Assembly: GCA_018401735.1 (NCBI GenBank)
Contig: JAGYKI010000014.1
Coordinates: 1-64,000, forward strand
Direction: 5' to 3'
Source: Schleiferiaceae bacterium
GTDB taxonomy: Bacteria; Bacteroidota; Bacteroidia; Flavobacteriales; Schleiferiaceae
DNA: 64,000 bases
Shown here one piece after another: positions 8,688 to 17,537 of the stretch; position 1 is the stretch's first letter; every line of letters starts with the position of its first letter. The position numbers and the translations under genes are program-made. The notes below the pieces were generated by a model that was given only the letters and a program-made list of their open reading frames with translations, was not told where the DNA came from and made no database searches.

Positions 8688-9569
8688 TTGGCACTGCGGC
8701 GGCGTGATAAGATCCAAATCTACAAGCTATCAGCCCTACTTTCCCTAGTTCGCTGGTATAACATTTTTTTCTTAGCCTTAGCGCAATACCTAACAGTCAT
8801 ATTTGTACTCAACCAACCGCAGCATTGGCGAGGCTATCTTTTAGACCCCAAAGTGCATTTCATCGTATTTGCCTCCCTTTTTTCGGTCGCGGCCGGATAC
8901 ATTATTAATAATTTTTACGATTTAGAAAAAGATCTCATCAATAGGCCTAAAAAAACCTTTTATGAGAAAATCTTAAAACAAAGTACCGCGCTGCGACTGT
9001 ACTTCGTTTTCACTTTCACTAGCCTAATCTTAGCTTATAGCGCCAGTTTAAACGTATTCCTCTTCTTCGGGGCCTATAACTTTAGCCTCTGGTTTTACTC
9101 GCATAAACTTAAAAAAATCACCTTCATTGGCAATATGATGGCGGCCCTTTTAAGCATTACCCCATTTTTTGCCATCTTCCTCTACTTCCGTCTCGAAGAC
9201 CTTTTAATTCTTACTTATGTAAGCTTTTTACTCTTGGTTATATTCATTCGTGAAATTGTAAAAGACTTAGAAGCCCTTAAGGGAGATGTGATTGTTGGCT
9301 ACCCTACTCTGCCCGTAACCTTAGGATTAAAGCGCACCAAGTGGCTGATTGCTTTTTTTACCTTTTCGGGATTGATTCCCGCCTCCCTTATTTTTTACAA
9401 AGTAGGTTTTAGCGGAATTGGCTACTTCCTCATTTTTGGTTTAGCCGGTCTTTTTTTTAGCGCCGGTCTTTTGGCTTTCGCCGAGAAGCGTGAACACTTT
9501 CATTACCTCAATTACCTTTACCGCTTGTTAATTATTGGCGGTATTCTAAGCTTGGTTCTACTCTCTTAA
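8688..9569 (+). CDS. UbiA family prenyltransferase (geranylgeranylglycerol-phosphate geranylgeranyltransferase-like)
   Basis: NNFYDLEKDLINRPKK, REIVKDLEALKGD; multiple TM helices; TTG start likely; directly follows the mevalonate genes. Confidence 0.82.
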   Translation: MALRRRDKIQIYKLSALLSLVRWYNIFFLALAQYLTVIFVLNQPQHWRGYLLDPKVHFIVFASLFSVAAGYIINNFYDLEKDLINRPKKTFYEKILKQSTALRLYFVFTFTSLILAYSASLNVFLFFGAYNFSLWFYSHKLKKITFIGNMMAALLSITPFFAIFLYFRLEDLLILTYVSFLLLVIFIREIVKDLEALKGDVIVGYPTLPVTLGLKRTKWLIAFFTFSGLIPASLIFYKVGFSGIGYFLIFGLAGLFFSAGLLAFAEKREHFHYLNYLYRLLIIGGILSLVLLS

Positions 9570-9582
9570 AAAGTACTCATCC

Positions 9583-9853
9583 TAATAAACGTGAGTTCGA
9601 CTATAAATCATAGCCTCAGATTTTCAATAAAAAGAAAAGACAAGTCTAGATCGTGCAGCTGTAGCGGGCTACAGCAAATGAACTAGATGAAGTATTTTCA
9701 CTTTTATTGGGAAAACTATTTAACTCTCTTGTAAAAAGTGGAGCCTGCGCCTCTGCTTTGCAATAGCCCGCTATTGCTTCACTGCATAGGCCTCGAACCC
9801 ACTATTTACAAGGGGGTCTGAGGCCTGATTTTACGTCGAATTCACGTTAATAA
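9583..9853. repeat. Composite inverted-repeat element: imperfect TIRs enclosing two inverted hairpin modules (REP/BIME- or MITE-like)
   Basis: Left end TAAACGTGAGTTCGA..AATCATAGCCTCAGA is inverted at the right end TCTGAGGCCTGATTTTACGTCGAATTCACGTTAATA. Hairpins GCTGTAGC-GG-GCTACAGC (9658-9675) and GCAATAGC-CC-GCTATTGC (9760-9777); second copy of the left module at 58737-58863. Confidence 0.8.
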
Positions 9854-9921
9854 GTTTCAAAAAGTTCCAAAAGGAGCTAGAATTATAGCCGCCTATCCTT
9901 TAGCTCAGCCGAAATCATTCT

Positions 9922-9929
9922 TACCTTTG
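9922..9929 (+). promoter_or_regulatory. Candidate Bacteroidetes -7 element TACCTTTG
   Basis: Matches TAnnTTTG, ~22 bp upstream of the M20 peptidase ATG. Confidence 0.45.
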
Positions 9930-9950
9930 GGCTAAATCACAAATTTTACT

Positions 9951-11336
9951 ATGTCCTCTCAAAAAGACTATATCCAAAAAAATAAGGAGCGCTTCGTAGA
10001 AGAACTCTTCACGCTATTACGCATTCCGAGTATTTCTGCCGACAGCGCCTACAAAGGCGATGTTATGAAAGCGGCGGAAGTAGTAGCCGAAAGTTTAAAA
10101 TCTGCTGGCGCAGAAAAGGTAGAAATCTGCCCCACACCCGGTTACCCCATTGTTTACGCCGAAAAAATCGTAGATCCAAGTTTACCTACCGTTCTTATTT
10201 ATGGTCACTACGATGTGCAACCACCCGATCCATTAGAGCTTTGGACTACTAAACCTTTTGAGCCTGTTATTCGCAAAACTGACAAACATCCCGACGGCGC
10301 AATTTTCGCTCGCGGAGCCTGTGATGATAAAGGTCAGATGTTTATGCATGTAAAAGCCCTCGAGGTTATGAATGCTACCAACACCCTTGCCTGCAACGTG
10401 AAATTTATGATTGAGGGCGAAGAAGAAGTGGGTTCTGAAAACCTCGCTTGGTTTGTAGATCGCAATGTGGAGAAGCTTAACGCAGATGTGATTTTAATTT
10501 CCGACACCGGTATGCTAGCAAACGATGTACCTAGTATTACCACGGGCTTACGCGGATTAAGCTATGTAGAAGTAAAAGTTACCGGTCCTAATCGCGATTT
10601 ACACTCAGGCCTTTACGGCGGAGCAGTAGCGAACCCCATAAACGTTTTAAATAAAATGATTGCTAGTCTGCAGGACGATAACAATCACATCACCATTCCC
10701 CACTTTTACGAAGATGTACAAGAATTAAGCGAAGCCGAAAGAGAGGCCATGTCTAAGGCGCCGTTCAGCTTAGAGAATTACAAACAAGCCCTCGATTTAA
10801 GCGATGTTTATGGAGAATTAGGTTATAGTACTCCCGAAAGAGCTTCGATACGTCCTACCCTAGATGTAAATGGCATTTGGGGTGGTTATATGGGTGAAGG
10901 CGCTAAAACGGTAATCCCATCATGGGCAAAAGCCAAAATTTCCATGCGTTTAGTGCCGCATCAAGATCCAGACAAAATAACTAAGCTCTTCCAAGAACAT
11001 TTTGAGAAAATTGCACCTTCCGCCGTTAAAGTGGAGGTAACACCTCACCATGGTGGCTTACCTTATGTTTCACCCACCGACGATCCTGGCTACCGCGCGG
11101 CTAGTAAAGCCATGGAAGAAAGCTTTGGCAAAACCCCCGTACCGGTGCGCAGTGGTGGCAGTATTCCCATCGTAGCTTTATTTGAGCAAAAATTAGGATT
11201 GAAGTCTATCTTAATGGGCTTTGGCTTGGATAGTGATGCCATTCATTCTCCTAATGAGCACTACGGCTTGTTTAACTATTACAAAGGCATAGAAACTATT
11301 CCATTATTCTTTAAGCATTTTAGGGAGAATAACTAA
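9951..11336 (+). CDS. M20 family dipeptidase
   Basis: YGHYDVQPPDPLELW, ARGACDDKGQMFMH, MIEGEEEVGS, DLHSGLYGG, HSPNEHY. Confidence 0.93.
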   Translation: MSSQKDYIQKNKERFVEELFTLLRIPSISADSAYKGDVMKAAEVVAESLKSAGAEKVEICPTPGYPIVYAEKIVDPSLPTVLIYGHYDVQPPDPLELWTTKPFEPVIRKTDKHPDGAIFARGACDDKGQMFMHVKALEVMNATNTLACNVKFMIEGEEEVGSENLAWFVDRNVEKLNADVILISDTGMLANDVPSITTGLRGLSYVEVKVTGPNRDLHSGLYGGAVANPINVLNKMIASLQDDNNHITIPHFYEDVQELSEAEREAMSKAPFSLENYKQALDLSDVYGELGYSTPERASIRPTLDVNGIWGGYMGEGAKTVIPSWAKAKISMRLVPHQDPDKITKLFQEHFEKIAPSAVKVEVTPHHGGLPYVSPTDDPGYRAASKAMEESFGKTPVPVRSGGSIPIVALFEQKLGLKSILMGFGLDSDAIHSPNEHYGLFNYYKGIETIPLFFKHFRENN

Positions 11337-11410
11337 AGCCATAGCCTTCGCCTTTAACGGGAAATTCGATGTGAATGACCATCTAGCGAAAGCGGGACAT
11401 TTTACTACTA

Positions 11411-11449
11411 AAACAAACAAAGCGGCCTAAACAGCCGCTTTGTTTGTTT
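11411..11449. terminator. Bidirectional intrinsic terminator, perfect 16-bp stem
   Basis: AAACAAACAAAGCGGC-CTAAACA-GCCGCTTTGTTTGTTT between convergent genes. Confidence 0.85.
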
Positions 11450-11578
11450 TAAACCTGAGTTCGGCTTAAAGACTATTGTAAGAGATTCAATGGAGGCTTA
11501 AGCTCTATTACTAAGCATTATTGCTCATACTAACTGCCGGAGTTAGCTTAGGAAACCGCACTTATTCGCAAAATACAG

Positions 11579-13123
11579 TTAACTCACTTTCGCTTTTCTA
11601 TTACTGCGATACATAGCAATTAAAGCTACAAAGAACAAGGCTAGAGCCATATAATTGCCGCCAAAGTAAATGGCCAAGGCAATTAGTGCCGATAAAGCAA
11701 AAGCAGCTGCCGCGGTGATAAACCAGCCACCAATTACATTAACTACTCCTGCTACGCGATAAGGTGCACTCCCTTTTCCCCAAGCCCGATCGGCCAAACT
11801 TGCGCCCATGGCTACCATAAAGGAAACGTAGGTCGTGGAAAGGGGCAATTTTAAAGAAGACGCAAAAGCAATCAATATCGAAGCAATCACCAAATTAACA
11901 GCCGCTCTTACTAAATCAAAAGCGGGCATATCTTCCTCGTGAATTACTTCATAATGAAAGCGCTTATCGATGCGATGCAATGCGGTATTGGGAATTACAG
12001 TGGTAAAAACTCTATTAAGAGCATTGGCTACCTTAATTACACCCGTAGAAATTAAATTGGGTTTAAAGCGCTCATCTACGGCATCTTGGCTTCCTAACTT
12101 AACCGAGGTATCGGTCACTTTCTGTGCTTTCGCAGAAAACCATAAAGTAATAACCATGATTAAACCCGCCGCGAACAGCAATATTTTAGGCGTTTGTACC
12201 GCTTCTGCCAGTGCACTCATGCTAAAAACATCGGCCGCCAAGCCAGACTCCTGCCACATTCCATAGGATTGATAGCCTGTTATGGGAACACCTATAAAGT
12301 TTACCAGATCGTTTCCAGCGAAAGCCATAGCTAAAGCAAAAGTTCCCGCTAATACCACCACTTTAAGAGGATTTATTTCAAATAATTTTTGAAGCACAAA
12401 CAAAGTTACTGTACTTATTAGCAGTGAATACAAGACTATATTGGTGGCAGATTGCTTGAAGAAATTATTAATGTTATTACCGAAGTCCGCCCCTTTAATG
12501 CCTTTAATTAGTAAAAAATAAATAATGAAGGTCATACATATTCCGCCAAAAAGGGCGCCGTATTTTTTAATTCCCCTACGAGCATTAAAAGTAAAGAGCA
12601 AGCGCGAAAACCACTGTGCTACCGCACCCACTGAAAAAGCCACTGCAATAGAAATAAATATTCCACCAATAATTTGAATCGCCTTAGCGGTGTTTATTAG
12701 GTCGAGTAGTTTAAGTTCGGGGTGCTTACCCGCTTTAAGCATTAAAAAACCCACCATAACACTGGCACCTAAAAGTTCGAAAACAATGGAAACCGTTGTG
12801 CTGGTTGGTAAACCTAGGGTATTAAAAGTGTCCAAAAGAATAAGATCCGTAATCATTACCGCCATAAAAATGACCATTACATCGGCGAAAGAAAAGAAGC
12901 TGGGGTTAAAAATTCCCTTGCGCGCTACCTCCATCATGCCAGAAGAAAAGGCCGCTCCCACGAAAACGCCAGCGGCCGCAATAATGATTATGGTTTTTCT
13001 ACTGGCTACTTTGGAACCAATAGCTGAGGTGAGAAAATTTACGGCATCGTTACTTACACCCACAATTAGGTCTCCCACGGCCAATATAAGTAATGCAATA
13101 ACTAATAAGAGATAACTATCCAT
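11579..13123 (-). CDS. Inorganic phosphate transporter (PiT family)
   Basis: GVSNDAVNFLTSAIGSKVASRKTIIIIA, AFAGNDLVNFIGVPITG, LPLSTTYVSFMVAMGASLADRAWG. Confidence 0.92.
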   Translation of the reverse strand: MDSYLLLVIALLILAVGDLIVGVSNDAVNFLTSAIGSKVASRKTIIIIAAAGVFVGAAFSSGMMEVARKGIFNPSFFSFADVMVIFMAVMITDLILLDTFNTLGLPTSTTVSIVFELLGASVMVGFLMLKAGKHPELKLLDLINTAKAIQIIGGIFISIAVAFSVGAVAQWFSRLLFTFNARRGIKKYGALFGGICMTFIIYFLLIKGIKGADFGNNINNFFKQSATNIVLYSLLISTVTLFVLQKLFEINPLKVVVLAGTFALAMAFAGNDLVNFIGVPITGYQSYGMWQESGLAADVFSMSALAEAVQTPKILLFAAGLIMVITLWFSAKAQKVTDTSVKLGSQDAVDERFKPNLISTGVIKVANALNRVFTTVIPNTALHRIDKRFHYEVIHEEDMPAFDLVRAAVNLVIASILIAFASSLKLPLSTTYVSFMVAMGASLADRAWGKGSAPYRVAGVVNVIGGWFITAAAAFALSALIALAIYFGGNYMALALFFVALIAMYRSNRKAKVS

Positions 13124-13142
13124 GTGCGGCTTGACCTTTGTT

Positions 13143-13150
13143 TACCTTTG
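13143..13150 (+). promoter_or_regulatory. Candidate Bacteroidetes -7 element TACCTTTG
   Basis: Matches TAnnTTTG upstream of ATG 13183. Confidence 0.4.
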
Positions 13151-13182
13151 CAATGCAAATGTTAAATTCTAATGTTATCTCC

Positions 13183-15297
13183 ATGTTAAGCATCGTAAAG
13201 GCAAGGTTTTTATTTCCAATATTTGGACTTGCTTTAGTGCTTTGCAGCGGATGCGAAAATAAAAGCAAAATGTCTATTAACAAGAATAATCTCAAATATT
13301 CCTTAAGCCCTTATTTACAGCAACATGCCAATAACCCCGTGCATTGGCAAGCCTGGAGTGAAGAGGTTTTAAGCGAGGCTCAAGAGCTAGATAAACTACT
13401 GATTGTTAGTATCGGCTATAGCAGCTGCCATTGGTGCCATGTTATGGAGCACGAAAGTTTTGAAGATCAGGAGGCTGCTACTCTAATGAACGAGCATTTT
13501 TTATCTATAAAAGTGGATCGTGAAGAGCGTCCGGATATTGATGAAATTTACATGACTGCCCTACAGTTAATGACCAATAGCGGCGGCTGGCCTCTAAATG
13601 TTGTTTGCCTACCTAATGGTAAACCCATTTGGGGTGGAACCTATGTACCCAAAAACAAATGGATGCAAGTTTTAGGGGAGCTCAACAAAATGTATCACAC
13701 AAATCGCGAGCAGGTTTTAGAGTACGCCAATAAACTAACCCAAGGCATCGAACAAAGTCAGCTCATTGCCCTCAATACTAAACTAAGTCCCTTTACCGAA
13801 AGCGAGGCCGACAGCGTTTTTGAAAATTGGCGTAACACTCTTGATTGGGAAGAAGGTGGTGCCAATCGCGCCCCTAAATTCCCCATGCCAGTTAACCTCG
13901 ACTTTATGCTGCACTACGGCGTAATTAGTGCTAATAAAGAGGCTTTAAGCTATGTAGAGCTTACGCTTGATAAGATGTATGAAGGGGGAATTTATGATCA
14001 GTTAGGGGGCGGCTTTGCTCGCTATAGCACCGATAGCTTTTGGAAAGTGCCCCACTTCGAAAAAATGTTGTACGATAATGCCCAGCTTATTTCGCTTTAC
14101 GCCAAGGCCTACCGTCATTTTAAAAAGCCCGCTTACCAAGAAGTTGTGGAAGAATCCATTGCCTGGCTTGAGAGAGAACTGAAAGCCGAGAATGGTCCTT
14201 GCTATTCGGCTTTAGATGCCGACAGCGAGGGCGAAGAAGGAAAGTTTTATGTTTGGCAACTGACCGAACTAGAAGAACTAATTCCGCCACCGGATTGGCC
14301 TCTTTTATATGACTATTTTCAACTAGAAAAGGAAGCCTATTGGGAAAAGGGGAATTATATTCTATTGCGAAAAGAAAGTGACAAGCACTTCTGCGAAAAG
14401 CATAAGATACGCGATGAAGAATTTAAAGCAAAAAAAGCCCATTGGCAGGAAATCCTTTTAAGTGCTCGTGCAGAAAGAGTTAGACCGGGCTTAGATGACA
14501 AGGCCTTAACATCTTGGAATGCTTTAATGATGGAAGCCTATATTGAAGCTTATCGTGCTTTTAATAAGGATGAGCATCTAGCGAAAGCGAAAGAATTAGC
14601 CCACTGGATTTTAGAGCGGCAAAGCCAAGATGAGCAACGATTATGGCATGCTTGGCACAGCGGAAATAGTCACGTTGAAGGCCTAATTGAAGACTATGCC
14701 TTTGCCAGCCGAGCCTTTATTTTTCTTTATCAGGAAACGCAGGACGATGCTTATCTAGCGCAAGTGGAAAAATGGCTTAACTACGCCCAAAAGGAGTTTG
14801 AAGATACCAAAAGTGGGCTTTTTTATACCCGTCCGAAAAGTGGTGAACAGCTGATAGCGCGCAGTTTAGAAACGGCAGACAATGTTATTGCCTCGGCAAA
14901 TTCTACCATGGCACATAACTTTTTTATGCTCGGGAAAATTAAGCAGAACTCTGCCTACAGCGAACAAGCGCAAATCATGCTCAATCATTTGAAAGGTCGT
15001 GCTATGGAGTACGGAGAAAGCTATGCGAACTGGGCCAAGCTCTTAGTTTTTCAAAGCTATCCCTATTATGAAATAGTGGTTTCTGGGCCTAAAGCCAAAG
15101 AGAAATACCAAGCAATTAACTGTGAATTTCAGCCACAAAGCTTAGTTCTTTGGGCCGATAAAGAAAATGATGCCCCCCTTTTTAAGCAGCGCTTTGTGGC
15201 CGATAAAACTCTCATTTACATTTGCACCGATGGAGCTTGTAAACTTCCTCTTAGCGAGGTATCAGAGGCGCTTGCGCAAATTCATACTAGGAAATAA
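13183..15297 (+). CDS. Thioredoxin domain-containing protein, DUF255/YyaL (SPATA20-like), probable lipoprotein
   Basis: LSPYLQQHANNPVHWQAW, IGYSSCHWCHVMEHESFED, VDREERPDID; lipobox LVLCSGC. Start chosen as ATG 13183 because the ORF-track start 13138 precedes a promoter-like motif. Confidence 0.9.
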   Translation: MLSIVKARFLFPIFGLALVLCSGCENKSKMSINKNNLKYSLSPYLQQHANNPVHWQAWSEEVLSEAQELDKLLIVSIGYSSCHWCHVMEHESFEDQEAATLMNEHFLSIKVDREERPDIDEIYMTALQLMTNSGGWPLNVVCLPNGKPIWGGTYVPKNKWMQVLGELNKMYHTNREQVLEYANKLTQGIEQSQLIALNTKLSPFTESEADSVFENWRNTLDWEEGGANRAPKFPMPVNLDFMLHYGVISANKEALSYVELTLDKMYEGGIYDQLGGGFARYSTDSFWKVPHFEKMLYDNAQLISLYAKAYRHFKKPAYQEVVEESIAWLERELKAENGPCYSALDADSEGEEGKFYVWQLTELEELIPPPDWPLLYDYFQLEKEAYWEKGNYILLRKESDKHFCEKHKIRDEEFKAKKAHWQEILLSARAERVRPGLDDKALTSWNALMMEAYIEAYRAFNKDEHLAKAKELAHWILERQSQDEQRLWHAWHSGNSHVEGLIEDYAFASRAFIFLYQETQDDAYLAQVEKWLNYAQKEFEDTKSGLFYTRPKSGEQLIARSLETADNVIASANSTMAHNFFMLGKIKQNSAYSEQAQIMLNHLKGRAMEYGESYANWAKLLVFQSYPYYEIVVSGPKAKEKYQAINCEFQPQSLVLWADKENDAPLFKQRFVADKTLIYICTDGACKLPLSEVSEALAQIHTRK

Positions 15298-16506
15298 GTC
15301 TTGCCTGCGAATTAACACCTCACCTTTTCGTCGGATATGCAGGCTCAATTCGACTTCTTTTTTAAAGAGTTGCAGCACTTCGCAATAGGTATCCGCTGCC
15401 GCGGGATAAATGGCTAAACCGTTAATGCTTTCTATGGTATCGCCTAGGGCTATATTTTGGCCATCTGCAAAAGCGAGGCTATTTAGCTGCCCCACAATAA
15501 TGGCCTCACCACTAAGAAAGGGAGAAGTGGGATGACTTTTATCTTCCCAAAAATTGATGGTATCATGCGGTAGAAAATGAATTTCTTGTTTTTGCCAGTC
15601 CATAAAAATACGAAAGTGACGCAAAAAGCTCATCCCTAAAAGACGTGCATCTTTATTCGCTTCAAACTCTATAGGCGCTAAATAGGGGAAGGAGTCTAGG
15701 TATAAAGTAAGAGCTTGGCTTTCGAGGGTATCAACGTTGGAACCAAATAGGCCTGCACTTAAATAACCATAGGCTTTAAACATCACGCTGTCGGCGCAAT
15801 AGTCGTTATTGGCATCTTTCCCAAAACTCAGTAAATCGCTTGAGCCTGTATCGAAAGTGATATTCGGGTAAAGCGTATTCGCCACCTGCAACTCGATTAC
15901 AGGGGTGTAAGTTCTTTTAATTTTAAAAGGTTTTGTGTGTAATTTGATATTTCCCTGGGGCCAATGCTGCTTGGTTGAAGTCATGCGTAAAAAACCCGTA
16001 GAAGCATCCATCTCCCAATAAGCGTGGCGCATTAAATTGGCCCCAATAATGCCATCAATATTTAAACAGGCTAAAATTGGGCTATACCGTAAATCTGCTT
16101 CCACGGCAGTTAAATCGGTAAAAAGAACGCAGGCGAGATTAAGGGAATCCACCTGTACATAATTTTGCATCTGCGACTGATTTTGAGAATCATACACCAA
16201 GTTTTGGCTTATCACTTTAAATTGAAATTCTTCCTGTAACTCTTTGGAAATAACCATCGGCGCACCAGTGTCAAAAAGAAATCGATATTCCTTTCCTCCT
16301 ATTTCTACCTTCACAAAAATTAAATTACTACTTTGAGTGGTGGGAATGAGGATATCAAAATTAGACTCCGTTGAGCCGGCACTTTTATGCATTTGGCCCT
16401 GTTTAAATAGCGAGCGATTAGTGCTACAACTCCCTAATAAAAATGCTAAAGAAAGAATAATTAGTGTGCTTAGCCTGTTCATGAAATTAAATGCTTCAAT
16501 TTGCAA
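15262..16506 (-). CDS. Retropepsin-like aspartyl protease family lipoprotein with C-terminal PDZ-like region
   Basis: FLFDTGAPMVIS and ITFDTGSSDLLSFG; lipobox FLLGSCS; C-terminal GDTIESINGL. Confidence 0.85.
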   Translation of the reverse strand: MQIEAFNFMNRLSTLIILSLAFLLGSCSTNRSLFKQGQMHKSAGSTESNFDILIPTTQSSNLIFVKVEIGGKEYRFLFDTGAPMVISKELQEEFQFKVISQNLVYDSQNQSQMQNYVQVDSLNLACVLFTDLTAVEADLRYSPILACLNIDGIIGANLMRHAYWEMDASTGFLRMTSTKQHWPQGNIKLHTKPFKIKRTYTPVIELQVANTLYPNITFDTGSSDLLSFGKDANNDYCADSVMFKAYGYLSAGLFGSNVDTLESQALTLYLDSFPYLAPIEFEANKDARLLGMSFLRHFRIFMDWQKQEIHFLPHDTINFWEDKSHPTSPFLSGEAIIVGQLNSLAFADGQNIALGDTIESINGLAIYPAAADTYCEVLQLFKKEVELSLHIRRKGEVLIRRQDLFPSMNLRKRL

Positions 16507-16520
16507 ACTAAGATAGCGCA

Positions 16521-17516
16521 GTGCCAGTAGAATTAAGTTTAATCATGCCTTTTTTTAATGCAGGCCGCTATATTGCGGAGGCCTTAGAATCTTTACAAGC
16601 CCAAGCTTTTAAAAATTGGGAACTCATTGCCATAGATGACTATTCGGAGGATGATTCGCTGGAAATACTGCAAAAATTTGCCACGAAAGACGAGCGTATT
16701 AAGATTTTTTCCAATCCTGAAAAAGGTATCTTATCTGCCCTAAATTTTGGTTTTTCTAAGTGTCAAGGTAAATACCTCAGTCGCTGTGATGCAGATGACA
16801 TCTACCCGCCTGAGCGCTTCGGGAAAATGTTAAATCTGATAAAAAGCTGCGGCCCTAAAACGGTAGTAACGGGCATGGTAAGTTATTTCTCCGAAAAAAA
16901 TGTTTCGCGTGGTTATCGCAAATATGAAGCTTGGCTCAATGAAATAAATATTAGCGGTATCGCTTGGTCGCAGGTTTACCGCGAGTGTGTTATTGCTTCT
17001 CCAAACTGGCTCTGCTCTAGGGCAGATTTGCAAGAAATTGGCGCTTTTGAAAACTTAGGATACCCCGAAGATTACGATTTAGTTTTCCGTTGGTATCAGA
17101 ATGGTTTTCAAATTGAATGTTTGGCGGAAGTAAGTCTTTATTGGCGAGAACACCCTTTGCGCACTTCGCGCCTTTCTGAAAATTATCAGCAAAAAGCATT
17201 TTTCAGCCTAAAGCTTAAGCGCTTCCTCGAAATTGAAAAATTTAGCAAGCTTTACCTCTGGGGGAATGGTAAAAAAGCGAAACTCTGTGCTTCCTTATTA
17301 ATTGAGTCGGGCATAAACTTTTCGTGGATGGATTTAGAAAGTCAGCATTCGGAAGAAAAAGATAGCATTCCGCGGGAAGACTTTCGTTTTACCAATTTAA
17401 GTAATGGTGCTAAGTTGCTGATTGGCATTTATCCGAATCCTGCCCAAAGACGCAATATTGAAGACTTCTTAATGGGGCAGAACAAAATTGAAGGTAAAGA
17501 TTATTGGTATTTGTAA
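16521..17516 (+). CDS. Glycosyltransferase family 2 with extra C-terminal domain
   Basis: SLIMPFFNAGRYIAEALESLQAQAFKNWELIAIDDYSEDDS, LSRCDADDIYPPERF. Confidence 0.9.
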   Translation: MPVELSLIMPFFNAGRYIAEALESLQAQAFKNWELIAIDDYSEDDSLEILQKFATKDERIKIFSNPEKGILSALNFGFSKCQGKYLSRCDADDIYPPERFGKMLNLIKSCGPKTVVTGMVSYFSEKNVSRGYRKYEAWLNEINISGIAWSQVYRECVIASPNWLCSRADLQEIGAFENLGYPEDYDLVFRWYQNGFQIECLAEVSLYWREHPLRTSRLSENYQQKAFFSLKLKRFLEIEKFSKLYLWGNGKKAKLCASLLIESGINFSWMDLESQHSEEKDSIPREDFRFTNLSNGAKLLIGIYPNPAQRRNIEDFLMGQNKIEGKDYWYL

Positions 17517-17537
17517 AGCCCAAGGCATACGGTGAAA

